The notes: generated from the sequence alone by a model not told the origin. A DNA stretch of 64,000 bases from Nocardioides ungokensis (GCF_013466985.1 NZ_CP059164.1:186001-250000), one strand, 5' to 3'; shown: positions 17,399 to 26,209, counted from the first letter of the stretch. Translations and numbers: made by a program.

Positions 17399-18388
17399 AT
17401 GGCCACGTTCGTTCGCCGTACACCATCTGTTCCTCCGCCTGGCGGGGTCACCGTTATCGTCCCCGACGGCACCCGAGTCGCCGAGATGGACTCGGGTCCG
17501 GTGGCGGACAGCACCGGAGCTCTCATGATCGCCGGCGGTTACCTGGGACCGCACGACGAGCACGACGAGCCGCCCCCCGTCCAGGACGTCGCCAAGCCGG
17601 CTCGGACCGGGCAGCCCGCTGCTAATGGGAGGCACGCCGCGCCGAAGAAGGACGCGGCAGCGTCTACCGACGAGAAGAAGAACTCCACACCGGCGCTCTG
17701 GGCCACAGCCACGGCCATCGCCCTGTTCGGGATCGGGCTGTGGGTCGCAGTACTTGTCTTCGGCACTCCCACCAAAGGCCCCACGTACAAGGCGGCCGCG
17801 GGCATCGGGGCGTTTGCCCTGTTCTATGTGGTCGCACAGGCCGCCGAACGGTTTGTCGAGATGACAATGCCGTTCCTCGAGCAGATCCCTGCCTTCGGCA
17901 AGGACAAGCTCGTCGCCGACCGCGACAGGGCGGTTGTCACGGCGAACGACCCCGACGCTCGTGCCGCGCGTGCCCTCGAACTCGCGAGACAACACGGCCT
18001 ATTCCTTGAGCGCAAGCAGAGACCGACACCCACCGCGGGCAAGAAAGGCAAGGACGAGAAGCCAGCCAAGACCCCGGAAGAGGACGCCGCGAACAAGGAG
18101 GCGCTGGTTGAACAACGTCGCGCGGACCGGGCCGCGATCGTCTTCGGCGCCACCGCCGCTATCGGGATGGCACTATGCGGCTACCTCGAAGCAGACTTCC
18201 TCGCCGCGGTCGGTGTCACCCTCCCGGTCCAGAAGGGCACGCCCACGACCGGCTCCCAAGTGATCGCGATGGCCGTCACTGGCCTCATCGTCGGGGGCGG
18301 CTCCAAGGCACTTCACGATCTCATCGGCAACGTCTCGAAGGCCAGTAGCGCCAAGGACACGCCCACCGAGACCGGCGGCACCAAGTAG
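17399..18388 (+). CDS. Membrane protein of unknown function
   Basis: This 329-aa protein has a long polar N-terminus (about 95 residues, rich in Pro, Ala, Lys and Asp). Two hydrophobic segments follow (about 100-122, WATATAIALFGIGLWVAVLVFG, and 130-148). A charged central region rich in Lys, Glu and Arg covers residues 165-240, and a last pair of segments lies near 243-262 and 286-303. The end, GGGSKALHDLIGNVSKA, looks conserved and amphipathic. No family can be named. It is a single + strand gene between motif copies 5 and 6. Confidence 0.65.
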   Translation: MATFVRRTPSVPPPGGVTVIVPDGTRVAEMDSGPVADSTGALMIAGGYLGPHDEHDEPPPVQDVAKPARTGQPAANGRHAAPKKDAAASTDEKKNSTPALWATATAIALFGIGLWVAVLVFGTPTKGPTYKAAAGIGAFALFYVVAQAAERFVEMTMPFLEQIPAFGKDKLVADRDRAVVTANDPDARAARALELARQHGLFLERKQRPTPTAGKKGKDEKPAKTPEEDAANKEALVEQRRADRAAIVFGATAAIGMALCGYLEADFLAAVGVTLPVQKGTPTTGSQVIAMAVTGLIVGGGSKALHDLIGNVSKASSAKDTPTETGGTK

Positions 18389-18519
18389 TGCGCCCGTAGC
18401 CTCCACACGACCCGCTCAGTTGAACGCCGCACACCGATGCTCCGGACTCGTCGCGGCCCGGGACCACGAGCATCCTCTGGCGAGTCTTCTGCGACGCAGT
18501 CGCACCCGGCGACTTGTGG

Positions 18520-18567
18520 TCTTCGGCCTCTTCGGCCTCTTCGGCCTCTTCGACCTCTTCGACTTCT
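18520..18567. repeat. Short tandem repeat, 9-bp unit
   Basis: TCTTCGGCC is repeated about three times, then drifts to TCTTCGACC. It lies in the 456-bp gap 18389-18844, which otherwise holds motif copy 6 and no gene. A minus-strand frame through it would read Glu-Ala-Glu repeats and is not convincing. Confidence 0.7.
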
Positions 18568-18642
18568 GGCGAAGTCAACGTCATTAGTGCTTGGGCGGCA
18601 TGACTTCCGGTCACTTTGCGCAGGCTGCGTTTGCGATCCTCA

Positions 18643-18657
18643 CAGTCATTCCGCCGC
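18643..18657 (+). repeat. Island motif copy 6
   Basis: CAGTCATTCCGCCGC. CATTC of the motif can pair with GAATG eleven bases further on. Confidence 0.8.
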
Positions 18658-18844
18658 GATCCGAATGCCCGCCCGCATCACTGCTTAAGACCTGTTTGCG
18701 GCCAGAGTTGCCGTGCACGGCATGGTTCAAGCGGTAGATCAACTACTGGCTACCCCAAATGAGTGACCAGTGCCGGGACTCACCGAACCTAGGTGGACGA
18801 GATCCCTACGCTCGCGAGCGACGTCGCGGCCAGTGAGGTGGGGT

Positions 18845-20473
18845 GTGGTCGACAGTTGCGCGGTGGGGCCGCTCAAGCCGGGGGATCCTGAACGCCTGGG
18901 CCGCTTCGAGATCGTTGGTCGTATCGGCGCGGGCGGAATGGGTGTTGCGTTCCTCGCACGGACAGACGCTGGCGAGGTGGCGGTCGTCAAGACCGTACAG
19001 ATGGAATTCGCCGACGACGGTGAGGCCCGCCGTCGCTTCCGCCGGGAGGTGCTTTCAGCTTCGGCAGTGGAAAGCCCCTTCGTTCCCGAAGTCTTGGCGT
19101 CGGACGTTGGAGCCGCCCGACAGTGGGTCGCGATCGAGTACATCGAGGGCCCAACGCTCGCGGAGCTGATTGCGGCAGAAGGCCCACTTCCCACCGATCG
19201 TCAGTACGCGCTCGGGGCAGCCCTCGCCGATGGAATAGCTCGACTACACGCGAACGGCCTGATCCATCGCGACATCAAACCAAGCAACATCATCTGCACG
19301 GCCTCGGGACCCCGCCTGATCGACTTCGGTATCGCCGTAGTGACGAATCTCGACGGGCTCACCCTCACCGGCGCGCTGGCACCGGGCTCTCCGGGGTGGA
19401 TGGCGCCCGAACAGCTTGACCCCCACGCGAATCCCACTCCGGCTATCGACGTCTTCGCGTGGGGATGTGTGCTGTGGTTCGCGGCCACCGGCAGTTCGCC
19501 AGTGGCAGGGCGAACAGTGGCGGAGAGTCTGGAGCGACTGCGCTGCTGGAACCCTCACGGCCTCGCTTCTCCCGCCTCGCTGCACTCCGACCTCGCCCCG
19601 CTGGTTGTTCGATCGCTCCGTTACCTGCCTTCCGACAGGGGGTCAGCAGCCGACATCGCCGCTTCCCTGAGTGCGCCCGGCCAGGGGAGCGCGTCTGAAC
19701 TCGTGGCCAGCACTTGGAACCCCGAGGCACATACGGCTGCCCTCCAGGTCCCGACGGCTCTTCAGACGAAGATTGATCTTGAGCCCACCAAGCGCAAGGG
19801 ACTTCGCCCGCTGGTTGCGGTGCTCGGCGCGATGACAGTGACTGGGACCGCGGTTCTTGCGTGGTCCACGCTCGCGACAGGGCGCGAACCGTACGTCCCG
19901 ACGGGTTCGGATAAGCAGCTGCGAGCCTCCACCGGCTCGACTCCCTCCGGCCCGCATCGCGAGCCATCCGGACCGCCCGCCGATCAACAGACCACGAAGA
20001 GCGCGCCGAGTACGTCACCGAGTACCAGCAATCCGTCGACGTCCCCAAGCTCACCTGACGTCCTTCCTCCACTCGATGGCTACGGCGGTGCGCGTCGTGT
20101 TGGATACGGCCCGGTGAAACTCGGCATGACCCGCACCCAACTACTAGCCACCGGCGAAGTCGTGCGCGGGCCAACGGGAAGCGGGAACTGCGCCAACTAC
20201 CTGCTCCGTGCGGGTGGGACGGCCACGTTCTCGAGGGCGCAGGGTCGCGTCGTCTACATAGTGTTCGAGGGCGAGATGGCCACATCGAAAGGTATTCGCA
20301 TGGGCTCGCCGCAGCAGGCAGCATTCAAGGCCTACCCGGACGCGCCCATCGATCGACTTGGCTTGATGTATCCACCCGTGGTTCCTCCGCACGTCTTCTA
20401 CACCATCGGCTTCTTCGGCCGACGGGTCGACACCATTGTGTTGATGAGCGACCGGCAGGACTGTGCAAACTGA
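18845..20473 (+). CDS. Transmembrane Ser/Thr protein kinase with an extracellular domain
   Basis: This 542-aa protein starts with a Hanks-type kinase domain: GAGGMGVAFLA glycine loop near 28, Lys49, HRDIKPSN near 141, DFG near 160 and APEQ. After a linker comes one membrane helix (about 322-342, LRPLVAVLGAMTVTGTAVLAW) and a Ser/Thr/Pro-rich stalk. A 120-residue outer domain follows, with GYGPVKLGMTRTQLLATGEV and a final DRQDCAN. It has no PASTA repeats. The outer domain resembles small secreted actinobacterial domains with paired cysteines and may be a sensor. The GTG at 18845 is chosen because it begins at the conserved part; the longer frame from 18770 adds basic sequence unlike a kinase. 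Confidence 0.85.
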   Translation: MVDSCAVGPLKPGDPERLGRFEIVGRIGAGGMGVAFLARTDAGEVAVVKTVQMEFADDGEARRRFRREVLSASAVESPFVPEVLASDVGAARQWVAIEYIEGPTLAELIAAEGPLPTDRQYALGAALADGIARLHANGLIHRDIKPSNIICTASGPRLIDFGIAVVTNLDGLTLTGALAPGSPGWMAPEQLDPHANPTPAIDVFAWGCVLWFAATGSSPVAGRTVAESLERLRCWNPHGLASPASLHSDLAPLVVRSLRYLPSDRGSAADIAASLSAPGQGSASELVASTWNPEAHTAALQVPTALQTKIDLEPTKRKGLRPLVAVLGAMTVTGTAVLAWSTLATGREPYVPTGSDKQLRASTGSTPSGPHREPSGPPADQQTTKSAPSTSPSTSNPSTSPSSPDVLPPLDGYGGARRVGYGPVKLGMTRTQLLATGEVVRGPTGSGNCANYLLRAGGTATFSRAQGRVVYIVFEGEMATSKGIRMGSPQQAAFKAYPDAPIDRLGLMYPPVVPPHVFYTIGFFGRRVDTIVLMSDRQDCAN

Positions 20474-20484
20474 CCGTCTGAGGT

Positions 20485-20499
20485 GAGTCATACCGCCGC
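20485..20499 (+). repeat. Island motif copy 7
   Basis: GAGTCATACCGCCGC, 12 bp after the kinase stop. GCCGC-GTT-GCGGC forms a tight hairpin at its 3' end, with CAT and ATG on the outside. Confidence 0.8.
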
Positions 20500-20587
20500 G
20501 TTGCGGCATGCCCAGAGCCCGTCAGCCATGTCGCACCATGCTGCGAAAGCCGCACGGAACGCCGTCCGTTCGCCGTAGCGTCAGTTC

Positions 20588-20899
20588 ATGACTCGGTACG
20601 AGTACGACGAAGAGGCCAGCCGAAGGATGCACATGGATGTCGTCCACGAGATCGATGATCGGCCGACCCCTGTGGCTCGCTGGGTCGACGCAATGCGTCG
20701 ACTGAACTCGATTGACGATCCTCTCGCGCGGAGCGTCCTGGCCCTCCACCGCGATTGCGGATCCGGGAACGGCACGTGCGACGGCGGCGACGACGACGAA
20801 CCGGTCGCACGACGAGTCGACTGGGGTTGTGAAACCACAGCGGTGATCGCCCACCACTTCGGAATCGAGTACCCGGCTGGCTCACCTGCCCCGGAATGA
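20588..20899 (+). CDS. Small Cys-containing protein, unknown function
   Basis: This 103-aa acidic protein runs MTRYEYDEEASRRMHMDVVH, then LALHRDCGSGNGTCDGGDDD and WGCETTAVIAHHFGIEYP. The LHRDC..GNGTCDG pattern is common in small actinobacterial hypothetical proteins, possibly a metal or redox site, but I know no function. No signal peptide is present. It is the only gene between copies 7 and 8, and its stop is 2 bp from copy 8. Confidence 0.7.
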   Translation: MTRYEYDEEASRRMHMDVVHEIDDRPTPVARWVDAMRRLNSIDDPLARSVLALHRDCGSGNGTCDGGDDDEPVARRVDWGCETTAVIAHHFGIEYPAGSPAPE

Positions 20900-20901
20900 G
20901 T

Positions 20902-20916
20902 ACGTCTTTCCGCCGC
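20902..20916 (+). repeat. Island motif copy 8
   Basis: ACGTCTTTCCGCCGC, directly after the stop codon of the 103-aa gene. Confidence 0.75.
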
Positions 20917-21012
20917 CAGCGGACCTGTCAGAGTGCGCGCTCGGCCGCCCTGCGTGCGCTCGGAGACGCACGCCACTGCCGCTGGCTCCGGAGTGGCGGA
21001 CACATTCGCAAG

Positions 21013-21594
21013 CTATTCGCGGAACGTCTCGGCGAGCCCGTTCAGTTTCGCGACGTACGCCGGCCAGTCGTACCCGTCCGGGACGTTGTCGCCCGGCTGC
21101 CGCCACCCAGCGCTGCCGTCGACCTGTTCGCGCAGAATGTCAGCCTGGCCGTTGTGTTGGGCGAGGTCGTTGAAGTTGTGCACCAGGATCCAGTGCAGCG
21201 TGACCTCCTTGCCACCCCAGTGCCGGACGTGGCCGACGGTGTCGAGCTCGAGCCGTTCGACGGTCTGCTCGCAGTGAGCGATGACCCGGCGGTAGAGGTC
21301 GATGATGCCGGCGGTGGTCTCGTCTGCGGTGGCGTACCAGTCGGCCTGCGGATCGGCTTCGTACGCCTCGTCGCTGACCAACTCGTCAGCTTGAGGGAAC
21401 GGGCGTTCGAAGCTGGCGCCGAGGTAGACCGCCTCCACGTTGAGAACGTGTTTGATGATGCCGATCAGGCTGGTTCCGGTCGGTGTGCGGGGTCTCCGAG
21501 CCTCGTACTCGGATAAGTCCTCAACCTTGGACATCAGTGCGTCGCGGCGTTCCTTGTAGTACCGCTGCCAGATGGCCTTCTGATCGGTGGACAT
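21013..21594 (-). CDS. DinB family protein (DUF664-like)
   Basis: This 193-aa protein has the DinB four-helix bundle. The first metal histidine lies in SLIGIIKHVLNVEAVYLG near residue 48 and the second pair in HWILVHNFNDLAQHNGQADILRE near 138-147. DinB-like proteins include mycothiol- and bacillithiol-dependent transferases; in an actinobacterium a thiol-transferase role is plausible but not shown. The ATG at 21594 is the only good start. It is the single gene between copies 8 and 9. Confidence 0.9.
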   Translation of the reverse strand: MSTDQKAIWQRYYKERRDALMSKVEDLSEYEARRPRTPTGTSLIGIIKHVLNVEAVYLGASFERPFPQADELVSDEAYEADPQADWYATADETTAGIIDLYRRVIAHCEQTVERLELDTVGHVRHWGGKEVTLHWILVHNFNDLAQHNGQADILREQVDGSAGWRQPGDNVPDGYDWPAYVAKLNGLAETFRE

Positions 21595-21619
21595 GTTCCG
21601 ACCCTAGGCTGTCCGACCC

Positions 21620-21634
21620 GCGTCAATCCGCCGC
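21620..21634 (+). repeat. Island motif copy 9
   Basis: GCGTCAATCCGCCGC. GTCCGAC before it and GTCGGAC about 35 bases later form a 7-bp stem around it. CAAT replaces CATT here, and ATTG rather than AATG occurs downstream near 21690. Confidence 0.85.
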
Positions 21635-21726
21635 CTCTTCGCGTCAGACGCACGTCGGACTTAGCACCGCAAGAGCGAGGTGCGCGCCATTGTCGCTTCG
21701 ACGCGAGGCGCGATCTCCGTCGATGC

Positions 21727-22392
21727 TTACATCCGGCCCAGAATGTCGGTCTTCTTGGCCAAGAACTCGTCCTCAGTCAGGATGCCTGCGTCGCGGAGTT
21801 GCCCGAGCTTCTGAAGCTGCTCGATCGGATCCGGCACTGCAGGCGCTGGCCCAGTCTGCGCGGCTGGGGATGACGAAGGAGTGCCCGCGCCCTGCTGCAT
21901 CGGGTGTATGCCCTCATAACGCATCGTGTTCTGGTTTCGCTGGATGGCGATGCGGGCGGCGTGCGCCGTCTCGTTGATTGCCTTTTGACCTTCGCGGAAG
22001 TTCGGAATGTCCTCCATGGTCACGATCTCGACTCGCGTAGGCCGTTGGATGTGCACGATGACATTGCCAACGCCCCGGGCCTTCTGCGTCATCGACTGAC
22101 GAACATCCACGTCGAGAACGGCCGAAGTGGGTACCTGCTGCGAGTCAGTTCGCAGGGTGCCCTTCTCGAAGAAGAGGTACTGGGCCGTCAGTTTGTACTT
22201 GCCCGCTCCGATGCCCGTCACTGGCTTGCCCACGGCCTGCCAGATCGCGTCCGGATCTTTGTCGGGCGTGGCCTGCTGCTGTTCCGTGCCAGGTCGGAAC
22301 TGGTCCGTCCACTGAGTCCCATCCCAGTAACGGTGACCACCCATGTTCGGGTACCAACCGGCCGGAGGTGGCGTCGCTTCGCTCACGATCAT
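21727..22392 (-). CDS. DUF2510, PH-like and SHOCT domain protein
   Basis: This 221-aa protein joins three small modules. A DUF2510 motif (PPAGWYPNMGGHRYWDGTQWT, residues 9-29) begins it, a bacterial PH-like domain covers about 60-140 (LTAQYLFFEKGTL..VPTSAVLDVDV), and a C-terminal SHOCT motif follows (IEQLQKLGQLRDAGILTEDE). Such proteins are peripheral or oligomerising scaffolds of unknown role. The start is ATG 22392, with a GTG two codons later as an alternative. It is the single gene between copies 9 and 10. Confidence 0.88.
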   Translation of the reverse strand: MIVSEATPPPAGWYPNMGGHRYWDGTQWTDQFRPGTEQQQATPDKDPDAIWQAVGKPVTGIGAGKYKLTAQYLFFEKGTLRTDSQQVPTSAVLDVDVRQSMTQKARGVGNVIVHIQRPTRVEIVTMEDIPNFREGQKAINETAHAARIAIQRNQNTMRYEGIHPMQQGAGTPSSSPAAQTGPAPAVPDPIEQLQKLGQLRDAGILTEDEFLAKKTDILGRM

Positions 22393-22514
22393 TCTCCCGT
22401 TGTCGATGTGACTCCGAGGACGCTAGCCCTCCAGCGCCGCCCCGTCCGCCAAATTGCGCTAACGACTGTGTACCTCGCCGCGCAGCGCTCCGATCGGCAA
22501 GGCGGTCGGGCACT

Positions 22515-22529
22515 GCGTCCTTTCGCCGC
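22515..22529 (+). repeat. Island motif copy 10
   Basis: GCGTCCTTTCGCCGC, two changes from consensus; it shares T at position 9 with copy 3. It lies about 100 bp before the HNH nuclease gene. Confidence 0.6.
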
Positions 22530-22631
22530 TTGGCTACCTAGTGGGCGCCTGACAGGAAGTTGTCGGCATTCGGTTTGCAGACGACGGCCGATCTGCGGAT
22601 CGTGATGACGCGTGCATGGCACGCTTCACCC

Positions 22632-23513
22632 GTGACCGCCGACCCCTTGGAGTCTTTGTTAGACCTCCGCCAGCATCAGCGCGACGGGGTGCGTTCACCG
22701 CACAAGCCGCTCTTGGTGCTCCTTGCCCTGGGCCGGCTTGCCCGCACCGGCTCGTCCGAGATCTCGTGGTCCGAGGCGCGCGTCGACTTGGCGGCGCTCG
22801 TGACCGACTTCGGCCCTCCGTCGAAGACGGCTTCCGCGCAGAAGGCCGCGTACCCGTTCACCCGGCTCCGCTCCGACATGGTGTGGGTGCTGGACGCGGA
22901 CGTCCCCATGGACCGTGTGACCCCACTGGCCGAGCAAGACGTCAAGGGCCGGTTCCCCGAACTGGTCGAACGGACGCTCCGCGACCCAGCCGTACTGCGG
23001 GCAACCGCCCGGGGTGTGGTCGAGGCCGAGTTTCCGCCAACCTTGATACCCGATGTCCTCACCGCCGCAGGCCTCGACCCGGACGAGGTATACGGCACCC
23101 CTGCCGTCGTGACGACACGGCGACGCAACTCTGCTTGGCCAGCGCAAGTCCTGAATGCCTGGGATCGACAGTGCGCATTCTGCGGGTTCGACGGCCAACT
23201 CGGAGCCAGTTCCGTGGGCCTCGAGGCCGCCCATATCCGCTGGTTCAACTACGAAGGTCCCGACGACCTCAATAACGGTTTGGCGTTGTGCTCCCTGCAC
23301 CACAAACTGCTTGATCGGGGGGTGTTAGGACTCACCGAGGACCACCGCATTCAAGTGTCGACCGACTACACCGCCCGCACAGTCACCGGTCGCCAGATCT
23401 ACGAACTGGCCGATCGCGAGCTCCGGCCACGTGTGGGCACTCCGCTACCGGACCCGTCGCATGTTCGCTGGCACCAGTCTCAGGTCTTCAAAGGTCTGCG
23501 CCTCACCGGTTAG
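22632..23513 (+). CDS. Phosphorothioate-dependent type IV restriction endonuclease (SBD-HNH)
   Basis: This 293-aa protein joins a sulfur-binding domain to an HNH nuclease. The N-terminal block DPLESLLDLRQHQRDG, then SPHKPLLVLLALGRLARTG, is the SBD signature seen in ScoMcrA and SprMcrA. The C-terminal HNH part has CAFCGFDG, LEAAHIRWFNYEG, NNGLALCSLHHKLLDRG. Enzymes of this type bind phosphorothioate-modified DNA and cut nearby, restricting DNA from Dnd-modified hosts. The GTG at 22632 is chosen because family members start there; ATG 22605 is possible. No dnd genes are in the window, as expected for a host that must lack the modification. Confidence 0.85.
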   Translation: MTADPLESLLDLRQHQRDGVRSPHKPLLVLLALGRLARTGSSEISWSEARVDLAALVTDFGPPSKTASAQKAAYPFTRLRSDMVWVLDADVPMDRVTPLAEQDVKGRFPELVERTLRDPAVLRATARGVVEAEFPPTLIPDVLTAAGLDPDEVYGTPAVVTTRRRNSAWPAQVLNAWDRQCAFCGFDGQLGASSVGLEAAHIRWFNYEGPDDLNNGLALCSLHHKLLDRGVLGLTEDHRIQVSTDYTARTVTGRQIYELADRELRPRVGTPLPDPSHVRWHQSQVFKGLRLTG

Positions 23514-23540
23514 CGCCGACGGTCGGCCGAAGGGGTGAGC

Positions 23541-23555
23541 GCGTCACTCCGCCGC
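23541..23555 (+). repeat. Island motif copy 11
   Basis: GCGTCACTCCGCCGC, one change from consensus, 28 bp after the HNH gene's stop. Confidence 0.8.
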
Positions 23556-23649
23556 GATCCCCCGTACGCCAGCTCTGGTGTGCGTATGACCCGACATGGT
23601 CCTCGAGTTCCGACGGGTCCGGGACGTAGAGCCCTACGCTGTTCGCGCT

Positions 23650-23985
23650 ATGTCTGATTTCTCCGCACAGTTCGGATTTCGCGACTGGCCCAACGCCTCC
23701 ATCCCAGATGTTGCTGCCGGCGTCTACGCGGTGTGGCGCGACGCAGGAGAACTGGTCTATGTGGGCATGTCAGGACGAGGCATGGAGACACGAGTAACCA
23801 CCGGCAAGCGCTTCGGCTTGTGGACACGGATCGCGTCTCATGCCAGTGGGCGGCTCAGTGGCGACCAGTTCTGCGTGTACGTCGCCAACCGCTATGTCGT
23901 TCCCAAGCTGACGCCGATTGAGCTGTCTCAGTTTGCTTCCGGCGAGCTGAACCTGGACGCGCTTACGAAGAGGTACATCGCGTAG
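23650..23985 (+). CDS. Small GIY-YIG nuclease-like protein
   Basis: About 111 residues with a compact GIY-YIG core: AGVYAVWRDAGELVYVGMSG near the start, GRGMETRV, then WTRIASHASGRLSGDQF and YVVPKLTPIELSQFASGE, where Glu is the expected metal ligand. ATG 23650 (MSDFSAQFGFRDWP) is preferred because TACGCT just upstream could be a -10 for a leaderless message; ATG 23596 would add 18 residues. The target is unknown. It is the only gene between copies 11 and 12. Confidence 0.75.
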   Translation: MSDFSAQFGFRDWPNASIPDVAAGVYAVWRDAGELVYVGMSGRGMETRVTTGKRFGLWTRIASHASGRLSGDQFCVYVANRYVVPKLTPIELSQFASGELNLDALTKRYIA

Positions 23986-24181
23986 CACTTCAGTTACTCG
24001 TTCGCGCTCACTGCAACCTCCCGGGAGGCCCACGACTTGGAACGGGACGCTCGACGGGGCCTCACCTTCGACATAAAGCCAACGCTCAACCCGCTCGCGT
24101 GAAGGTGCGGGAGATCGTGGGACGGCAGGGCAGACCCTCCCCGCATAACGGGACCCGTTCAACTCGAGCGGTCCGAGAGCC

Positions 24182-24196
24182 GCGACATTCCGCCGC
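24182..24196 (+). repeat. Island motif copy 12
   Basis: GCGACATTCCGCCGC. CATTCCGCCG of the motif pairs at nine of ten positions with CGGCAGAATG near 24220. The gap 23986-24278 shows nothing else. Confidence 0.8.
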
Positions 24197-24278
24197 GTTC
24201 CGCGCCCATCTCCGACGGCAGAATGTCATGCCGCTCAAGTCACAGTGGCATGGCTTCACGCCGTTGCCGGCGTGAGCC

Positions 24279-25496
24279 TTAGGGATGGCTCTCGTCTGTC
24301 CCTGGGCCTCCTGAGACTTGGTCTCGTCCAGAGCCTCCGGCCAGGTGATCCCGTCCAGGACCCCCGAACAGGTGGTCCCTCCCTTGTCCGCCTGACAAAC
24401 CGGTCGGCGCCGGTGCTCCCTCGCAGGATGTCGTGGCCCGCGCCGCCACAGACGACGTCCTTTCCGCCGGTTCCGTAGATGCGGTCGCTTCCGCCGAGCG
24501 CCGAGATGACGTCGGGCCCCGGGGTGCCGTGTAGGACATCGGGCCCGGACGTGCCGGTGATGGTGACCGGGCGCCCCAGACACGTCGACGGTGTAGCGCT
24601 CCAGGAAGGTTCCCAGTCGATCGAGCCGCTGCCCGCGAGCGGCTCCGGTTGCGACCCGTCTGCCTGCATGGACCAAAGGTGGCCGCGCCCGTCGCGTTCG
24701 CTGTAGAACGCGATGCGTTGACCGTCTGGTGACCAAGTCGCGGTCGAGTCGTCCGCGGGGTCGTTGGTCAGGTTGATCTCGCCGGTGCCGTCGGCGTTGA
24801 TCTTGTAGATGTCTTTCTGGTCCGGGTCGCCCTGGTTCACCACGGTGCGGGTGAAGAGGATCTGGGTGCCGTCGGGAGACGCCACCGGGGACTCGTCGTC
24901 GGCCGTATCCGTCAGCTGCCGCAATCCGGTGCCGTCGGGGCGGACACTGTAGATCCCTCCACCGTTTTCGTCCGTGTTCCCGAACAAGATCCGGCGGCCG
25001 TCTGGCGTATAGCTGGGCCAGCCGCCAGCGACGCCGATCGAGTGCTCGTGGGTTCCGTCGGCTCTCATGACGTAGAGGCTCGAGGTGTTTCCGCTGTACA
25101 CGCGCGAGAAGACGATGTGCCGACCGTCCGGGGACCAGCTCGAGAACCCGTCTTTGAGGCTGACTGTGAGTCGCAGCTCGTCGCTACCGTCGGCGCGAAT
25201 GCGGAAGAGCCCTGGCCCCGGCCAATCGCCGCGGACTGCCAGGTAGACGACGAAGCGTCCATCTGGAGAGACCGCTGGCGCGTAGGCGTTTTCTCCCCCA
25301 GGGTCACCGGCTGCGCACCCGAACCGTCGGCATGCATCCGCCAGATACGCGACCCTTGGCTGAAGAAGATGTCGCCGTTGCCTCCTGGTAGCACCGCCGA
25401 CGCCGCAGGCGCAGGAACAACCAACCACGCCAAACTCAGGGCTGCCCCGATAGCAGCCAACTTGCGACACCAATGCCTTGCCCCCGTGTTGCTCAC
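24279..25496 (-). pseudogene. Secreted TolB-like beta-propeller protein with C-terminal RTX repeats, two frameshifts
   Basis: The protein starts at ATG 25496 with a signal peptide (RKLAAIGAALSLAWLVVPAP, cleaved near AASA). WD40-like/TolB repeats follow, each with a variant of SPDGRxIxF (AVSPDGRFVVYL, SWSPDGRHIVFS, SYTPDGRRILFG, SPDGTQILFT, SPDGQRIAFY). The C-terminus holds calcium-binding GGxGxD nonapeptides (GGAGHDILRG, GGQGRDHLFGGPGRDHLAGG). About 405 residues in all. One base is missing in the G run near 25300 and another shift lies near 24395. RTX ends usually follow secretion and fold with calcium outside the cell. Enzyme activity is not evident; the propeller may bind cell-wall or other macromolecules. 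Confidence 0.75.
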
Positions 25497-25545
25497 CGCA
25501 GAAGGCTAATTGCAGTTCGCCAAGAACACGAGGTACGGACTGCGC

Positions 25546-25560
25546 ACGTCATTCCGCCGC
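25546..25560 (+). repeat. Island motif copy 13
   Basis: ACGTCATTCCGCCGC, 50 bp upstream of the propeller gene's start codon. ACGT occurs on both sides. Confidence 0.85.
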
Positions 25561-25681
25561 CTACGTGTCGCACCCACTTCCTCAACGCTGACCGCAGGGC
25601 AGTTCCACGTCATGCCATCGGTGACACTGACCGGTCGCGTACATCCGATCGGACAAGCGCCCGGCGTGGCACCCTCACCAC

Positions 25682-26023
25682 ATGGGCTCGAAACCAGGGG
25701 GCAAGCGTCCTCGTCTGCTAGTCCCGTTCGAGGTCGGAACATTCCTGCATGCGCCCTACGGATGGACAAGCCGAATGCGCCGCGCGGAGGGCTTCCCGGC
25801 GCGGGGAGAAGCCGGAAGAGTCCCCATCGGGATCTGGGCCAACATCTTGCTCGGGCTGGCGCTGTACGGCCCCATAGTCGGGGGTGCCGTCCTCGGCTGG
25901 CTCGCATGGAACTCACTATGGGGAGCAGGGCTCGGTGCCGCTGTCGGGCTGCTCACAGCCATGGTCCTGGGTGTGTTGGCGATCCCGGTGATGGCGTTCG
26001 TGGACTGGCGACGATCCCACTGA
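25682..26023 (+). CDS. Small membrane protein, unknown function
   Basis: This 113-aa protein has a basic N-terminal half (KPGGKRPRLLVP, SRMRRAEGFPARGE) and two membrane helices (about residues 48-72, GIWANILLGLALYGPIVGGA, and 80-103, GLGAAVGLLTAMVLGVLAIP), ending DWRRSH. No family is recognised. It and the next two genes share one interval of the motif array. Confidence 0.6.
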   Translation: MGSKPGGKRPRLLVPFEVGTFLHAPYGWTSRMRRAEGFPARGEAGRVPIGIWANILLGLALYGPIVGGAVLGWLAWNSLWGAGLGAAVGLLTAMVLGVLAIPVMAFVDWRRSH

Positions 26024-26209
26024 TGTGGCGCGCCCGGCAGCGATTGCGTGGCCCAACGCGATCTCCGGCCGCGGGCTCGAGCAAAGCATCGGGGCCAAGG
26101 GCCATTCAATTGGAGGGCCCGCTCAAGGCGCAGCTATCCGCCGGAAAGCGCTATCGAATCTGCGTTCATCCACCGCGAGCCAGCCCGGTAGCTCCCCGGA
26201 TCTCCCGGC

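Noticed and set aside
18321..18614. Minus-strand frame with Glu-Ala-Glu repeats
   Set aside because: It is a translation of the 9-bp tandem repeat, overlaps the end of a real gene and has no other protein character.
26129..26144. Possible further motif copy (CAGCTATCCGCCGGA region)
   Set aside because: Too many mismatches to the consensus; not counted, although it lies between the 25682 and 26210 genes where a copy might be expected.
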